A stretch of DNA of 7,207 nucleotides, from assembly GCA_030840545.1 (NCBI GenBank), contig JAVEEH010000302.1, positions 1 to 7,207 of the forward strand, read 5' to 3'. This stretch comes from Frankiaceae bacterium (lineage in GTDB: Bacteria; Actinomycetota; Actinomycetes; JAFAQI01). Both the position numbers and the translations under genes were made by a program. Below are positions 1-6,669 of this stretch, piece by piece (position 1 is the stretch's first letter; each line of letters begins with the position of its first letter). A model generated the notes under the pieces. It was not told the origin of the DNA and ran no database searches. It worked only from the letters and a program-made list of their open reading frames with translations.

Positions 1-1
1 G

Positions 2-598
2 TTCCTCTGCTCGCCCAACAACCCGACCGGCACCGCGATGGACCCCGAGGTCGTGGCCGCAGTCACCGCGGCCGCGACCGGGATCGTGGTCGTCGACGAG
101 GCCTACGCCGAGTTCTCCTCCCGGCCGACGCTGCTGCCGCTGCTCGCGTCGCGCCCGGGCCTGGTCGTGACCCGGACGATGTCGAAGGCGTTTGCGTTCG
201 CGGGTGCCCGGGTCGGTTATCTCGCCGCGTCGCCGGCCGTGGTCGACGCGCTGCGTCTCGTCCGGCTCCCCTACCACCTGTCGGCGTTGACGCAGGCCGC
301 TGCGCTGGCCGCGCTCCGCCACGCCGACCAGACCCTCGCGAGCGTCGAACGGGTGAAGGCGGAACGCGACCGGATCATCCGTGCGCTGCGCTCCCGCGGT
401 CTCCGGGTCGTCGACTCGGACGCCAACTTCGTGCTCTTCGGCCACTTCGACGATCAGCGCAAGGTATGGCAGGCCTTGCTGGATCGCGGTGTACTGGTCC
501 GCGATGTCGGCCTCACCGGCTGGCTGCGCGTCTCGGCCGGGCTGCCTGCGGAGACGGACGTGTTCCTGTCAGCGATGGACGAGGTGCTCGCATCATGA
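2..598 (+). CDS. hisC: Histidinol-phosphate aminotransferase, C-terminal part (5' truncated by window)
   Basis: This PLP-dependent class I/II aminotransferase converts imidazole acetol phosphate and glutamate to histidinol phosphate and 2-oxoglutarate in the cytoplasm. The reading frame is already open at base 2. It begins [10 protein letters not shown], the conserved substrate/PLP loop, so the ATG at 38 is an internal Met and not the start. About 198 residues are present; the family usually has about 350-370, so roughly the first 150-160 lie outside the window. Visible landmarks are VVDEAYAEF (the Asp that contacts the PLP pyridine nitrogen and the Tyr that contacts its ring oxygen), [17 protein letters not shown] (Schiff-base Lys at bases 185-187) and the C-terminal WLRVSAGLP, whose Arg binds the substrate carboxylate. 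The stop overlaps the hisB start as ATGA. Position directly before hisB and hisH supports hisC over other aminotransferases of this fold. The family is near certain. Confidence 0.95.
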   Translation, partial: FLCSPNNPTGTAMDPEVVAAVTAAATGIVVVDEAYAEFSSRPTLLPLLASRPGLVVTRTMSKAFAFAGARVGYLAASPAVVDALRLVRLPYHLSALTQAAALAALRHADQTLASVERVKAERDRIIRALRSRGLRVVDSDANFVLFGHFDDQRKVWQALLDRGVLVRDVGLTGWLRVSAGLPAETDVFLSAMDEVLAS

Positions 599-1182
599 GT
601 CGACGTGCACGGATCGAGAGATCGACCAAGGAGTCGCAGGTCGAGGTGTCGCTCGATCTCGACGGCACCGGGACGACCGACGTGGCGACCGGCGTGCCGT
701 TCTTCGACCACATGCTCGCGCAGCTCGGCAAGCACGCCCTGTTCGATCTCAAGGTGCGGGCCGTGGGCGACGTCGAGGTCGACGCGCACCACACCGTGGA
801 GGACGTTGCGATCGTGCTCGGCCAGGCACTGTGCGAAGCGCTCGGTGACAAGGTCGGCATCGTGCGCTTCGGCGATGCCCTAGTGCCGTTGGACGAGACC
901 CTGGTGCAGGTCGCTGTCGATGTCTCCGGCCGGCCTTACTGCGTGCACGAGGAACCGGACCTGGTCGAGCTGATCGGCTCCTACGACACCACGCTCACCC
1001 GGCACATCTTCGAGTCGTTCGCCTCCTCCGCCCAGATCTGCCTGCAGATCCGCGTGCTCGGCGGTCGCAACGCCCACCACGTCGTCGAGGCGCAGTTCAA
1101 GGCAGTGGCCCGGGCCCTGCGGACGGCGGTCGCGATCGACCCGCGCGCGTCGGGAGTGCCCTCGACCAAGGGTGTCCTGTGA
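595..1182 (+). CDS. hisB: Imidazoleglycerol-phosphate dehydratase
   Basis: The enzyme removes water from imidazole glycerol phosphate to give imidazole acetol phosphate. It normally works as a Mn-dependent 24-mer in the cytoplasm. The 195-residue product is the usual size of the monofunctional actinobacterial enzyme and has no fused histidinol-phosphatase domain. Family signatures are visible: GVPFFDHML (residues 33-41, His39), DAHHTVED (63-70, metal ligands His65, His66 and Glu69), the related [13 protein letters not shown] (158-170, His161, His162, Glu165) and the C-terminal STKGVL. The two HHxxE motifs reflect the internal duplication of the fold. The frame stays open upstream to about 466, but the ATG at 595 is chosen because it starts MSRRARIER, the usual N-terminus, overlaps the hisC stop as ATGA, and has a GAGG 10 bases upstream. 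Confidence 0.97.
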   Translation: MSRRARIERSTKESQVEVSLDLDGTGTTDVATGVPFFDHMLAQLGKHALFDLKVRAVGDVEVDAHHTVEDVAIVLGQALCEALGDKVGIVRFGDALVPLDETLVQVAVDVSGRPYCVHEEPDLVELIGSYDTTLTRHIFESFASSAQICLQIRVLGGRNAHHVVEAQFKAVARALRTAVAIDPRASGVPSTKGVL

Positions 1183-1787
1183 TGCGACCGCGCGTGGTCG
1201 TTCTCGACTACGGCTCCGGCAACCTGCGCTCAGCCGAGCGCGCACTCGACCGGGTCGGCGCTGACGTCACCGTCACGGACGACACCGACACGGCGGCAGA
1301 GTGTGACGGTCTGGTGGTGCCGGGGGTGGGTGCGTTCGCGGCCTGCATGGAGGGCGTACGCCGGGTCGGTGGCGACGTCGCCGTGCGGTCCCGGGTGGCA
1401 GCGGACCGGCCGGTGTTGGGCATCTGCGTCGGCATGCAGGTGCTCTACGACCGGGGCGCCGAACACGGCGTCGAGACCGTCGGCGTCGGGGTGCTGACCG
1501 GGAGCGTGGAACAGCTGCACGCCCCGGTGCTGCCGCACATGGGCTGGAACACGGTGCAGCCACCGCCGCAGACACACCTGTTCGCCGGGGTGGAAGGAGA
1601 GCGGTTCTACTTCGTGCACTCCTACGGCGTCCGGCCCGGCGGCGCCGGCGAGACGGTCTCCGAGCACGGTGAACGATTCGTCGCAGGTGTCGAGCACGGC
1701 GCGCTCAGCGCGACGCAGTTCCATCCGGAGAAGTCCGGCGAGGCCGGACTGCACCTACTGGACAACTGGGTCAAATCGTTGTCGTGA
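1182..1787 (+). CDS. hisH: Imidazole glycerol phosphate synthase, glutamine amidotransferase subunit
   Basis: HisH hydrolyses glutamine and channels the ammonia to HisF, which joins it to PRFAR to form imidazole glycerol phosphate and AICAR. The 201-residue product is a class I glutamine amidotransferase. It shows the N-terminal [10 protein letters not shown] (8-17), the VPGVGAF oxyanion-strand region (46-52), the nucleophile elbow GICVGMQ with Cys82, and QFHPEKSG with His181 and Glu183 completing the triad. The stretch PHMGWNTV (118-125) is a HisH hallmark. A GTG at 1179 lies immediately before the ATG at 1182, so translation could start one codon earlier. An AAGGG at 1168-1172 suits either start, and the ATG is preferred. 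The start overlaps the hisB stop (TGATG). Unlike the usual actinobacterial arrangement, hisA does not follow directly; a secreted-protein gene intervenes. Confidence 0.96.
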   Translation: MRPRVVVLDYGSGNLRSAERALDRVGADVTVTDDTDTAAECDGLVVPGVGAFAACMEGVRRVGGDVAVRSRVAADRPVLGICVGMQVLYDRGAEHGVETVGVGVLTGSVEQLHAPVLPHMGWNTVQPPPQTHLFAGVEGERFYFVHSYGVRPGGAGETVSEHGERFVAGVEHGALSATQFHPEKSGEAGLHLLDNWVKSLS

Positions 1788-1821
1788 TGCCAAAAGCCCC
1801 GCGGGACCCCGGCCCAGTCGA

Positions 1822-1827
1822 TATCCT
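1822..1827 (+). promoter_or_regulatory. Candidate -10 element upstream of the secreted-protein gene
   Basis: TATCCT fits the actinobacterial TANNNT pattern. It lies in the 66-bp hisH/secreted-gene gap, 26 bases before the GTG start, which would leave a leader of about 20 bases holding the Shine-Dalgarno sequence. I see no convincing -35 at the right distance, so this rests on one short motif. Confidence 0.25.
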
Positions 1828-1837
1828 GACCGCCGCC

Positions 1838-1846
1838 AAAGGGGGG
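1838..1846 (+). promoter_or_regulatory. Ribosome binding site that fixes the start of the secreted-protein gene
   Basis: AAAGGGGGG lies 7 bases before the GTG at 1854. It is the clearest purine-rich Shine-Dalgarno sequence in the window. It favours that GTG over the in-frame ATG at 1884, which would remove the charged N-region of the signal peptide. Confidence 0.6.
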
Positions 1847-1853
1847 CGATCAC

Positions 1854-2855
1854 GTGCGTCGAACTTGGGGTCTCGGAATCAGCATGGCCATCATGGCCAC
1901 CGGTTTGTGGCTGCCCGGAGCGTCCGCAGCCGGTACCGACCGTCCGGACAGCTTTCGGACGGCCAAGAGCGCTCCCGCCTCGGCGCCGGGGAAGTGGCTC
2001 CGGGAGACCCTGGGAAGCGCCGGTGACCAGGACTGGTTCCGGTTCACCCTCGCGCAGCCGGCCTGGGCGCTGGTGACCCTCGGGCACCTTCCCGCCGACT
2101 ATGCGGTCGCGCTCTACGACTCCCACCACGCACTGGTGGGCAAGTCCGACCGCACGGGACGCCGGTTCGAGCAGCTCTACCGGTCGCTCGGCACCGGCGA
2201 CTACTTCGTCAAGGTCAACTCACCCTCCGGCGCCCACGCCGGAACGCCGTTCGCGCTGAAGTTCCAGCCGCTCGCCGCCGAGATGGTCGTCGCGGAGCAG
2301 CGCAACGTCCATGACACGTCCACCGGCTTCGACATCAAGGGCGAGCTGCTCAACAACACCTCGACCTGGCTCGAGGTGCGGCGCATTCACGTCACCTGGT
2401 TCGACAAGAACGGCGCCAAGCTCGGTGGCTGCGACGAGGGCGTGATCCCCGCGCCCGTCGCGCCGCGTCATCGCGTCGAGTTCGACGTCGAGAACGGCCA
2501 GCCCGAGTGTGGGGACCAGCCCTCCGGCGCTGCGTCCTACCAGCTCAGAGTCCACACGGGGACGACGACCGCGCGGACGCCTGCGGGCCTCGTCATGAAG
2601 CCCGGAACGCACACCAGCACACCCACGCAGCGCATCTACAAGGGGACGGTCACCAACACGTCCAACCAGACGATGCACGGCGTCTACCCGACCGTCATCG
2701 AGTACGACTCCTATGGCCGGGCGATCGCGTTCGGCTATGACCACTTTGCCTCGCTGGCGCCCGGCAAGAGCCGTAACTACCTCATGGCGATCAACACGAG
2801 CAAGCTGCCGAAGCCCAACGGTTTCCGGGAGTACACCTCCATTACCAACGGCTGA
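1854..2855 (+). CDS. Secreted protein with a PPC-like domain and two FxLYD-like repeats
   Basis: I do not recognise a named gene. The 333-residue product begins with a Sec-type signal peptide: MRRTWG, a hydrophobic core at about 7-22, and probable cleavage after ASA near residue 25. Residues about 46-137 resemble a bacterial pre-peptidase C-terminal (PPC) beta-sandwich, with GDQDWFRF (58-64), YAVALYDS (83-90) and GTGDYFVKV (113-121). Two similar segments follow, at about 157-212 and 258-310. Each has KGxxxN(T/x)S early, a D-x-x-G turn in the middle and an (A)P-rich stretch before the last strand, as in FxLYD-type beta-sandwich repeats. Cys193 and Cys219 could form a disulfide. I see no catalytic motif, lipobox, LPXTG motif or C-terminal membrane anchor, so an exported binding or structural protein is the best inference. 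It sits in the middle of a histidine operon, with gaps on both sides instead of coupled starts, which suggests insertion of an unrelated gene. Domain names are from pattern only. Confidence 0.85.
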   Translation: MRRTWGLGISMAIMATGLWLPGASAAGTDRPDSFRTAKSAPASAPGKWLRETLGSAGDQDWFRFTLAQPAWALVTLGHLPADYAVALYDSHHALVGKSDRTGRRFEQLYRSLGTGDYFVKVNSPSGAHAGTPFALKFQPLAAEMVVAEQRNVHDTSTGFDIKGELLNNTSTWLEVRRIHVTWFDKNGAKLGGCDEGVIPAPVAPRHRVEFDVENGQPECGDQPSGAASYQLRVHTGTTTARTPAGLVMKPGTHTSTPTQRIYKGTVTNTSNQTMHGVYPTVIEYDSYGRAIAFGYDHFASLAPGKSRNYLMAINTSKLPKPNGFREYTSITNG

Positions 2856-2884
2856 CTCCAGCCGAGCCGGAGCGGGCGACCGCT
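2849..2884 (+). terminator. Two small tandem hairpins after the secreted-protein gene; weak or partial terminator candidate
   Basis: The first hairpin is CGGCTG/CAGCCG (2849-2854 with 2859-2864) with loop ACTC, and it contains the stop codon of the secreted-protein gene. The second is AGCGG/CCGCT (2871-2875 with 2880-2884) with loop GCGA, a GNRA tetraloop. Neither has a U-tract, so this is not a canonical intrinsic terminator. In GC-rich DNA such short stems also arise by chance. They could partly insulate the inserted gene from hisA. Confidence 0.25.
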
Positions 2885-2889
2885 ACCGT
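2884..2889 (+). promoter_or_regulatory. Candidate leaderless -10 element for hisA/priA
   Basis: TACCGT matches TANNNT and ends 6 bases before the GTG start at 2896, so transcription would start at or next to the start codon. This is the common geometry of leaderless actinobacterial genes, and it fits the lack of a well-placed Shine-Dalgarno sequence; the nearest purine run is about 20 bases upstream. No good -35 is visible. Confidence 0.4.
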
Positions 2890-2895
2890 TTCGGC

Positions 2896-3618
2896 GTGCC
2901 CGGATTCGTCCTGCTGCCCGCCGTCGACGTCGCTGACGGTCGCGCCGTGCGTCTCGTCCAGGGGGAGGCCGGCAGCGAGACGTCGTACGGCGACCCGCTC
3001 ACGGCCGCGATGCAGTGGCAGGACGGCGGGGCGGAGTGGGTCCATCTGGTGGACCTGGACGCGGCCTTCGGACGAGGCAGCAACCGGGAGCTCATCGCCG
3101 ACGTGGTGGGCAAGCTCGACGTGGCCGTCGAGCTCTCGGGCGGCATCCGCGACGACGCGTCGCTCGCCGCAGCGCTCGCGACCGGGGCGGCGCGGGTCAA
3201 CGTCGGCACCGCGGCACTCGAGGACCCGGACTGGGTGCGCGCCGCCATCGCCGCGCACGGCGAGCGGATCGCCGTGGGGCTGGATGTCCGTGGCACGACG
3301 CTGGCCGCCAGGGGCTGGACGCAGGAGGGCGGTGAGCTGTTCGACGTCCTCGCCCGGCTCGACGCGGACGGGTGCGCGCGCTATGTCGTGACCGACGTCC
3401 GTCGCGACGGCACCCTCACCGGTCCCAACCTCGACCTGCTCCGCTCGGTGTGCGCGGTCACTTCCCGGCCGGTCGTGGCCAGTGGCGGCGTGAGCAGCCT
3501 CGACGACCTGCGCGCTCTCGCGGCGCTGCAGCCGATCGGCGTGGAGGGCTCGATCGTCGGCAAGGCGCTCTATGCCGGTGCGTTCACGTTGCCGGAGGCG
3601 TTGGCGGCGGTGACATGA
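2896..3618 (+). CDS. priA: Bifunctional ProFAR isomerase / phosphoribosylanthranilate isomerase (PriA type)
   Basis: This (beta/alpha)8-barrel enzyme isomerises ProFAR to PRFAR in histidine synthesis. In actinomycetes lacking trpF it also isomerises phosphoribosylanthranilate for tryptophan synthesis. The 240-residue product has the N-terminal general acid/base Asp11 in LLPAVDV, Arg19, the phosphate loop LSGGIRDD (80-87, Arg85), the ARGW loop (Arg139, Trp141), the second catalytic Asp171 in RRDGT, and VVASGGVSS (193-201). Arg19, the GGIR arginine and the RGW arginine/tryptophan pair are the positions linked to dual-substrate use in Mycobacterium PriA. The loop before RGW is about four residues shorter than in M. 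tuberculosis. The frame is open further upstream, but the GTG at 2896 gives the usual N-terminus and clears the preceding gene. The stop overlaps the next start as ATGA. The second activity is inferred; a separate trpF could exist outside the window. Confidence 0.95.
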   Translation: MPGFVLLPAVDVADGRAVRLVQGEAGSETSYGDPLTAAMQWQDGGAEWVHLVDLDAAFGRGSNRELIADVVGKLDVAVELSGGIRDDASLAAALATGAARVNVGTAALEDPDWVRAAIAAHGERIAVGLDVRGTTLAARGWTQEGGELFDVLARLDADGCARYVVTDVRRDGTLTGPNLDLLRSVCAVTSRPVVASGGVSSLDDLRALAALQPIGVEGSIVGKALYAGAFTLPEALAAVT

Positions 3619-4004
3619 GGGAGAGCTTCGGGTCGGACGGGCCGTGGGAGAAGCGTTACGGCTATGCGCGCGCGGTCGCGGCCGGACCGCACCTGTGGGT
3701 GTCAGGCTGCACGAGCGTCGTCGACGGCGAGGTGGCGCACGAATCCGATCCGGCGGCCCAGACCAGGGTCGCGTTCGCGGTCGCGTTGCGGGCGATGGAC
3801 CGCGCCGGGTTCGACCTCGGCGACGTCGTCCGGACGCGGATGTTCGTCATCGGCCTGCCGGTGCATGGCGAGGCGGTCGCAACAGTGCATGGCGAGCTGT
3901 TCGGCGCCGTGCTGCCGGCGAGCACACTCGTCGGCGTCAGCGCGCTGGTTGATCCTCGGCTGCTCGTCGAGGTCGAGGTGGAGTGCTATCGGGAGCAGCC
4001 GTGA
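3615..4004 (+). CDS. Rid family (YjgF/YER057c/UK114) protein lacking the canonical catalytic arginine
   Basis: The 129-residue product has the length and pattern of the trimeric chorismate-mutase-like Rid fold: [11 protein letters not shown] (21-31), [15 protein letters not shown] (47-61), DVVRTRMFV (70-78), [12 protein letters not shown] (100-111) and LVEVEVE (117-123). True RidA deaminates reactive enamine/imine intermediates such as 2-aminoacrylate, using an Arg in the motif PARS (Arg105 in E. coli RidA). The aligned residue here is Ser103 in PAST, so this is probably one of the Rid subfamilies without classical imine deaminase activity. It starts at the ATG at 3615, inside the hisA stop (ATGA), and its own stop overlaps the hisF start (GTGA). 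Co-translation with hisA and hisF is therefore likely. A role linked to histidine or tryptophan intermediates is reasonable but unproven. Family confidence is high; function is open. Confidence 0.88.
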   Translation: MRESFGSDGPWEKRYGYARAVAAGPHLWVSGCTSVVDGEVAHESDPAAQTRVAFAVALRAMDRAGFDLGDVVRTRMFVIGLPVHGEAVATVHGELFGAVLPASTLVGVSALVDPRLLVEVEVECYREQP

Positions 4005-4768
4005 CGGTCGCGGTCCGCGTGATCCCGTGCCTCGACGTCGATGCGGGGCGAGTGGTCAAGGGGGTCAACTTCCGGGACCTGCGTGATGCGGGCGACCCGG
4101 TCGAGATGGCGCAGGTCTATGACGCAGAGGGCGCGGACGAGCTCGTCTTCCTCGACATCACCGCGTCCAGCGACAGCCGGGAGACGACCTACGACGTGGT
4201 CCGGCGTACCGCCGAGCAGGTCTTCATCCCGCTCACGGTCGGCGGCGGGGTGCGCTCGGTCGAGGACGTCGACCGCTTGTTGCGTGCCGGTGCCGACAAG
4301 GTCTCGTTCAACACAGCTGCGATCGCGCGGCCGGCGCTGCTGCAGGAGGCCGCCCGCCGGTTCGGCTCGCAGTGCATCGTCCTGTCCGTGGACGCACGGC
4401 GTGCCCGCGCCGCGGGCAGCGGGTCGGGCTTCGAGGTGACGACGCACGGCGGCCGAAAGGGCACCGGCATCGACGCGGTCGAGTGGTCGGCGCGGGGCCA
4501 GGAGCTCGGCGTCGGCGAGATCCTCCTCAACTCGATGGACGCCGACGGCACCCGGCAGGGTTACGACGTCGCGATGATCGAGGCGGTGCGTGCCGTCGTC
4601 TCCGTCCCCGTCATCGCATCCGGGGGTGCGGGCGCGGTCGGCGACTTCGCCCCGGCTGTGCTGGCGGGTGCCGATGCGGTGCTCGCGGCGAGCGTGTTCC
4701 ACTTCGGGACCCTGAGCATCGGCGAGGTCAAAGCAGCACTGCGCGCCGCGGGACAAGTGGTGCGCTGA
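4001..4768 (+). CDS. hisF: Imidazole glycerol phosphate synthase, cyclase subunit
   Basis: HisF takes ammonia from HisH through its barrel and converts PRFAR to imidazole glycerol phosphate and AICAR; the AICAR returns to purine synthesis. The 255-residue (beta/alpha)8 barrel has the family-typical length. Its N-terminus is [15 protein letters not shown] with catalytic Asp12, and the second catalytic Asp131 lies in LSVDARR. Phosphate-binding regions are TVGGGVRS (79-86) and VIASGGAG (204-211), and Asn104 and Asp180 (NSMDADGT) occupy conserved active-site positions. The start is the GTG at 4001, which overlaps the RidA-like stop and has GGGAG at 3991-3995, 5 bases upstream; an in-frame extension back to 3983 has no family support. 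HisH is encoded about 2.2 kb upstream, so both subunits are present although their genes are not adjacent. Nothing in the protein looks degenerate. Confidence 0.96.
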   Translation: MTVAVRVIPCLDVDAGRVVKGVNFRDLRDAGDPVEMAQVYDAEGADELVFLDITASSDSRETTYDVVRRTAEQVFIPLTVGGGVRSVEDVDRLLRAGADKVSFNTAAIARPALLQEAARRFGSQCIVLSVDARRARAAGSGSGFEVTTHGGRKGTGIDAVEWSARGQELGVGEILLNSMDADGTRQGYDVAMIEAVRAVVSVPVIASGGAGAVGDFAPAVLAGADAVLAASVFHFGTLSIGEVKAALRAAGQVVR

Positions 4769-4777
4769 CTCGCACGG

Positions 4778-4783
4778 CAGAAT
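4778..4783 (+). promoter_or_regulatory. Candidate leaderless -10 element for hisI-trpE
   Basis: CAGAAT is one mismatch from TANNNT and ends 6 bases before the hisI ATG at 4790, the same spacing as the candidate before hisA. It lies in the 21-bp hisF/hisI gap. There is no clear -35 at standard spacing; GGGACA at 4750-4755 is about 22 bases away, too far for a normal promoter. Confidence 0.33.
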
Positions 4784-4789
4784 GGGTGC

Positions 4790-5167
4790 ATGTCCGCACC
4801 TCGACCGACCGCTCTCGACCCTGCCATCAGCGCTCGCCTCAAGCGCGACGAGCACGGGCTGTTCCCGGCGGTCGCCCAGCAGTGGGACAGCGGCGAGGTC
4901 CTGATGGTGGGCTGGATGGACGACGAAGCGCTGCACCGCACCCTGACCACCGGACGCTGCACCTACTGGAGCCGCAGCCGGCAGGAGTACTGGGTCAAGG
5001 GCGAGACCAGCGGTCACCAGCAGTGGGTCAAGGCCGTGGCCCTGGACTGTGACGGGGACACGGTGCTCGTTCAGGTCGACCAGCTCGGCGCGGCCTGCCA
5101 CACCGGCGATCGCACCTGCTTCGATGCCGACATCCTCGACGTCGTGGTCGGAGTGCCGTCGCGATGA
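4790..5167 (+). CDS. hisI: Phosphoribosyl-AMP cyclohydrolase
   Basis: HisI hydrolyses the purine ring of phosphoribosyl-AMP to give ProFAR, the substrate of HisA. The 125-residue product is the monofunctional cyclohydrolase with no fused HisE pyrophosphohydrolase domain. Key motifs are [12 protein letters not shown] (37-48), [18 protein letters not shown] (58-75), the metal cluster DCDGD (86-90: Asp86, Asp88 and Asp90 for Mg, Cys87 for Zn) and [10 protein letters not shown] (102-111: Cys103 and Cys110 for Zn). The ATG at 4790 gives a normal N-terminus. It follows hisF by 21 bases, the smallest of the three gaps in the chain. The stop overlaps the trpE start as ATGA, so hisI translation probably feeds trpE. 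The separate hisE gene is not in the window. Confidence 0.96.
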   Translation: MSAPRPTALDPAISARLKRDEHGLFPAVAQQWDSGEVLMVGWMDDEALHRTLTTGRCTYWSRSRQEYWVKGETSGHQQWVKAVALDCDGDTVLVQVDQLGAACHTGDRTCFDADILDVVVGVPSR

Positions 5168-6669
5168 GCCTCGCCGAGCCCGATCTCGCCGGGTTCCTCG
5201 ACGCCCTCGACCGCGACCGGGTGGTCCCCGTCATGCGGCGGCTGCTGGCCGACGCGGAAACACCGGTGAGTGCCTACCGCAAGCTCGCCGACGGGCGCCC
5301 GGGCACCTTCCTCCTGGAGTCGGCGGAGCACGGAGGCGTGTGGTCCCGCTACTCCTTCGTGGGCGTCCGATCGGCCGCGACGCTGACAGAGCGGAACGGC
5401 CGCGCCTGCTGGAGCGGCATCGGTCCGGAGGACCACCCCGAGGACCCGCTCGAAGCCTTGCGCGACGCCATCTCCCGGCTGCACACCGAGCGCTCCCGCA
5501 CCGACCTGCCACCGCTCACCGGTGGACTGGTCGGCTACCTCGGCTATGACGCCGTGCGCCGCCTGGAGCGGCTGCCGACGCTGACGGAGGACGACCTCGA
5601 AGTCCCCGAGCTCCAGTTCCTGCTGGCGACCGATGTCGCCGTGCTCGACCACTCCGACGGCTCCATCCTGCTGATCGCCAACGTGATCCGTCGCCTCACG
5701 CCGCACGCCGAGGACGACCCGGAACGCGCTTACGCAGACGCGCTCGCCCGGCTCGACGCGATGGAGGCCGATCTCGCGAAGTCGGCCGAGTCGTCGGTCG
5801 CCACTGTCGACCGGTCGGGTCAGCCGACGTTCATCGGACGCACGACGCGGGCCGACTACATGGCCGCGGTGGAGACGGCCAAGGAGCACATCCGGGCCGG
5901 CGACGCCTTCCAGATCGTGCTGTCCCAGCGTTTCGAGACCGCCGTCGAGGCCGATCCGCTGGACGTCTACCGGGTGCTGCGAGCCTCGAACCCGTCGCCG
6001 TACATGTACCTGTTGCGATTCGCGGACCTCGACGTCGTCGGATCCTCACCCGAAGTGCTCGTCAAGGTCGACGGTCGACGGGCACTCATGCATCCGATCG
6101 CCGGCACCCGGCCGCGGGGCGCCACCCCGGAGGACGACGCGCGGCTGGCCGCGGAGCTGCTCGCGGACCCCAAGGAGCGGGCCGAGCACGTGATGCTGGT
6201 CGACCTCGGTCGCAACGACCTCGGTCGGGTCTGCGAGCCGGGCACGGTCGAGGTCGTCGACCTGCTCAAGGTCGAGCGTTACTCCCACGTCATGCATCTG
6301 GTGTCGACGGTCGTGGGCGAGGTCCGCGCCGGGCTCACGGCACTCGACGTGCTGTGCGCGTGCTTCCCCGCAGGCACGTTGTCAGGCGCTCCGAAGGTGC
6401 GCGCGATGGAGCTGATCGAGGAGCTCGAACCGACCCGCCGCGGCCTCTACGGCGGCATCGTGGGCTATGTCGACGTGGCGGGGGACATGGACACCGCGAT
6501 CGCCATCCGCACGGTGGCGATCCGCGGTGGGCGCGCGTTCGTCCAGGCCGGCGCCGGCATCGTCGCGGACTCCGACCCGGCGCTCGAAGACGCCGAGTGC
6601 CGCAACAAGGCGGCCGCGGTGCTGGGGGCGATCGCGGCTGCCGCGACCTTGCGACTCGCCGGTCGATGA
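5164..6669 (+). CDS. trpE: Anthranilate synthase component I
   Basis: TrpE aminates chorismate to anthranilate with loss of pyruvate, the first step of tryptophan synthesis, using ammonia from a TrpG partner not encoded here. The 501-residue product is full length. The N-terminal domain (about 20-170) has FLLESAE (49-55), part of the tryptophan feedback site together with NPSPYM (276-281). The chorismate-binding domain (about 230-490) has QIVLSQRF (250-257), the PIAGTRPRG loop (311-319), DLGRNDLGR (347-355), [11 protein letters not shown] (401-411), YGGIVGY (429-435) and [12 protein letters not shown] (461-472). The intact LLES and NPSPYM motifs suggest inhibition by tryptophan. PIAGTRPRG, the length and the operon argue against PabB or a salicylate/isochorismate synthase. 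The ATG overlaps the hisI stop, with GGAG at 5150-5153. No leader peptide or attenuator precedes it, so transcription probably follows the his genes or an internal promoter. Confidence 0.96.
   Translation: MSLAEPDLAGFLDALDRDRVVPVMRRLLADAETPVSAYRKLADGRPGTFLLESAEHGGVWSRYSFVGVRSAATLTERNGRACWSGIGPEDHPEDPLEALRDAISRLHTERSRTDLPPLTGGLVGYLGYDAVRRLERLPTLTEDDLEVPELQFLLATDVAVLDHSDGSILLIANVIRRLTPHAEDDPERAYADALARLDAMEADLAKSAESSVATVDRSGQPTFIGRTTRADYMAAVETAKEHIRAGDAFQIVLSQRFETAVEADPLDVYRVLRASNPSPYMYLLRFADLDVVGSSPEVLVKVDGRRALMHPIAGTRPRGATPEDDARLAAELLADPKERAEHVMLVDLGRNDLGRVCEPGTVEVVDLLKVERYSHVMHLVSTVVGEVRAGLTALDVLCACFPAGTLSGAPKVRAMELIEELEPTRRGLYGGIVGYVDVAGDMDTAIAIRTVAIRGGRAFVQAGAGIVADSDPALEDAECRNKAAAVLGAIAAAATLRLAGR

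Noticed and set aside
466..594. Upstream extension of hisB within hisC
   Set aside because: The added sequence is an out-of-frame reading of hisC and lacks similarity to HisB N-termini; the ATG at 595 gives the usual start.
1854..1884. Twin-arginine (Tat) signal in the secreted protein (MRRTWGL)
   Set aside because: The RR pair lacks the expected S/T-R-R-x-F-L-K context and sits at the very N-terminus, so a Sec signal peptide is the simpler reading.
1784..2026. An 80-codon frame whose GTG/ATG overlaps the hisH stop, resembling the coupled starts elsewhere
   Set aside because: Two thirds of it lies out of frame within the secreted-protein gene, it has no recognisable domain, and it drifts to Arg/Ser/Gly-rich shadow sequence. 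Ribosomes might read it as a coupling device, but there is no independent support.
3986..5101. A 371-codon open frame on the minus strand opposite hisF and hisI
   Set aside because: Antisense open frames are common in high-GC genes. Both + strand genes here show complete family motifs, and the minus product is rich in Arg, Asp, His and Val with no recognisable domain.
5130..5164. Trp leader peptide or attenuator before trpE
   Set aside because: trpE starts inside the hisI stop codon, so there is no leader region, run of Trp codons or terminator/antiterminator pair.
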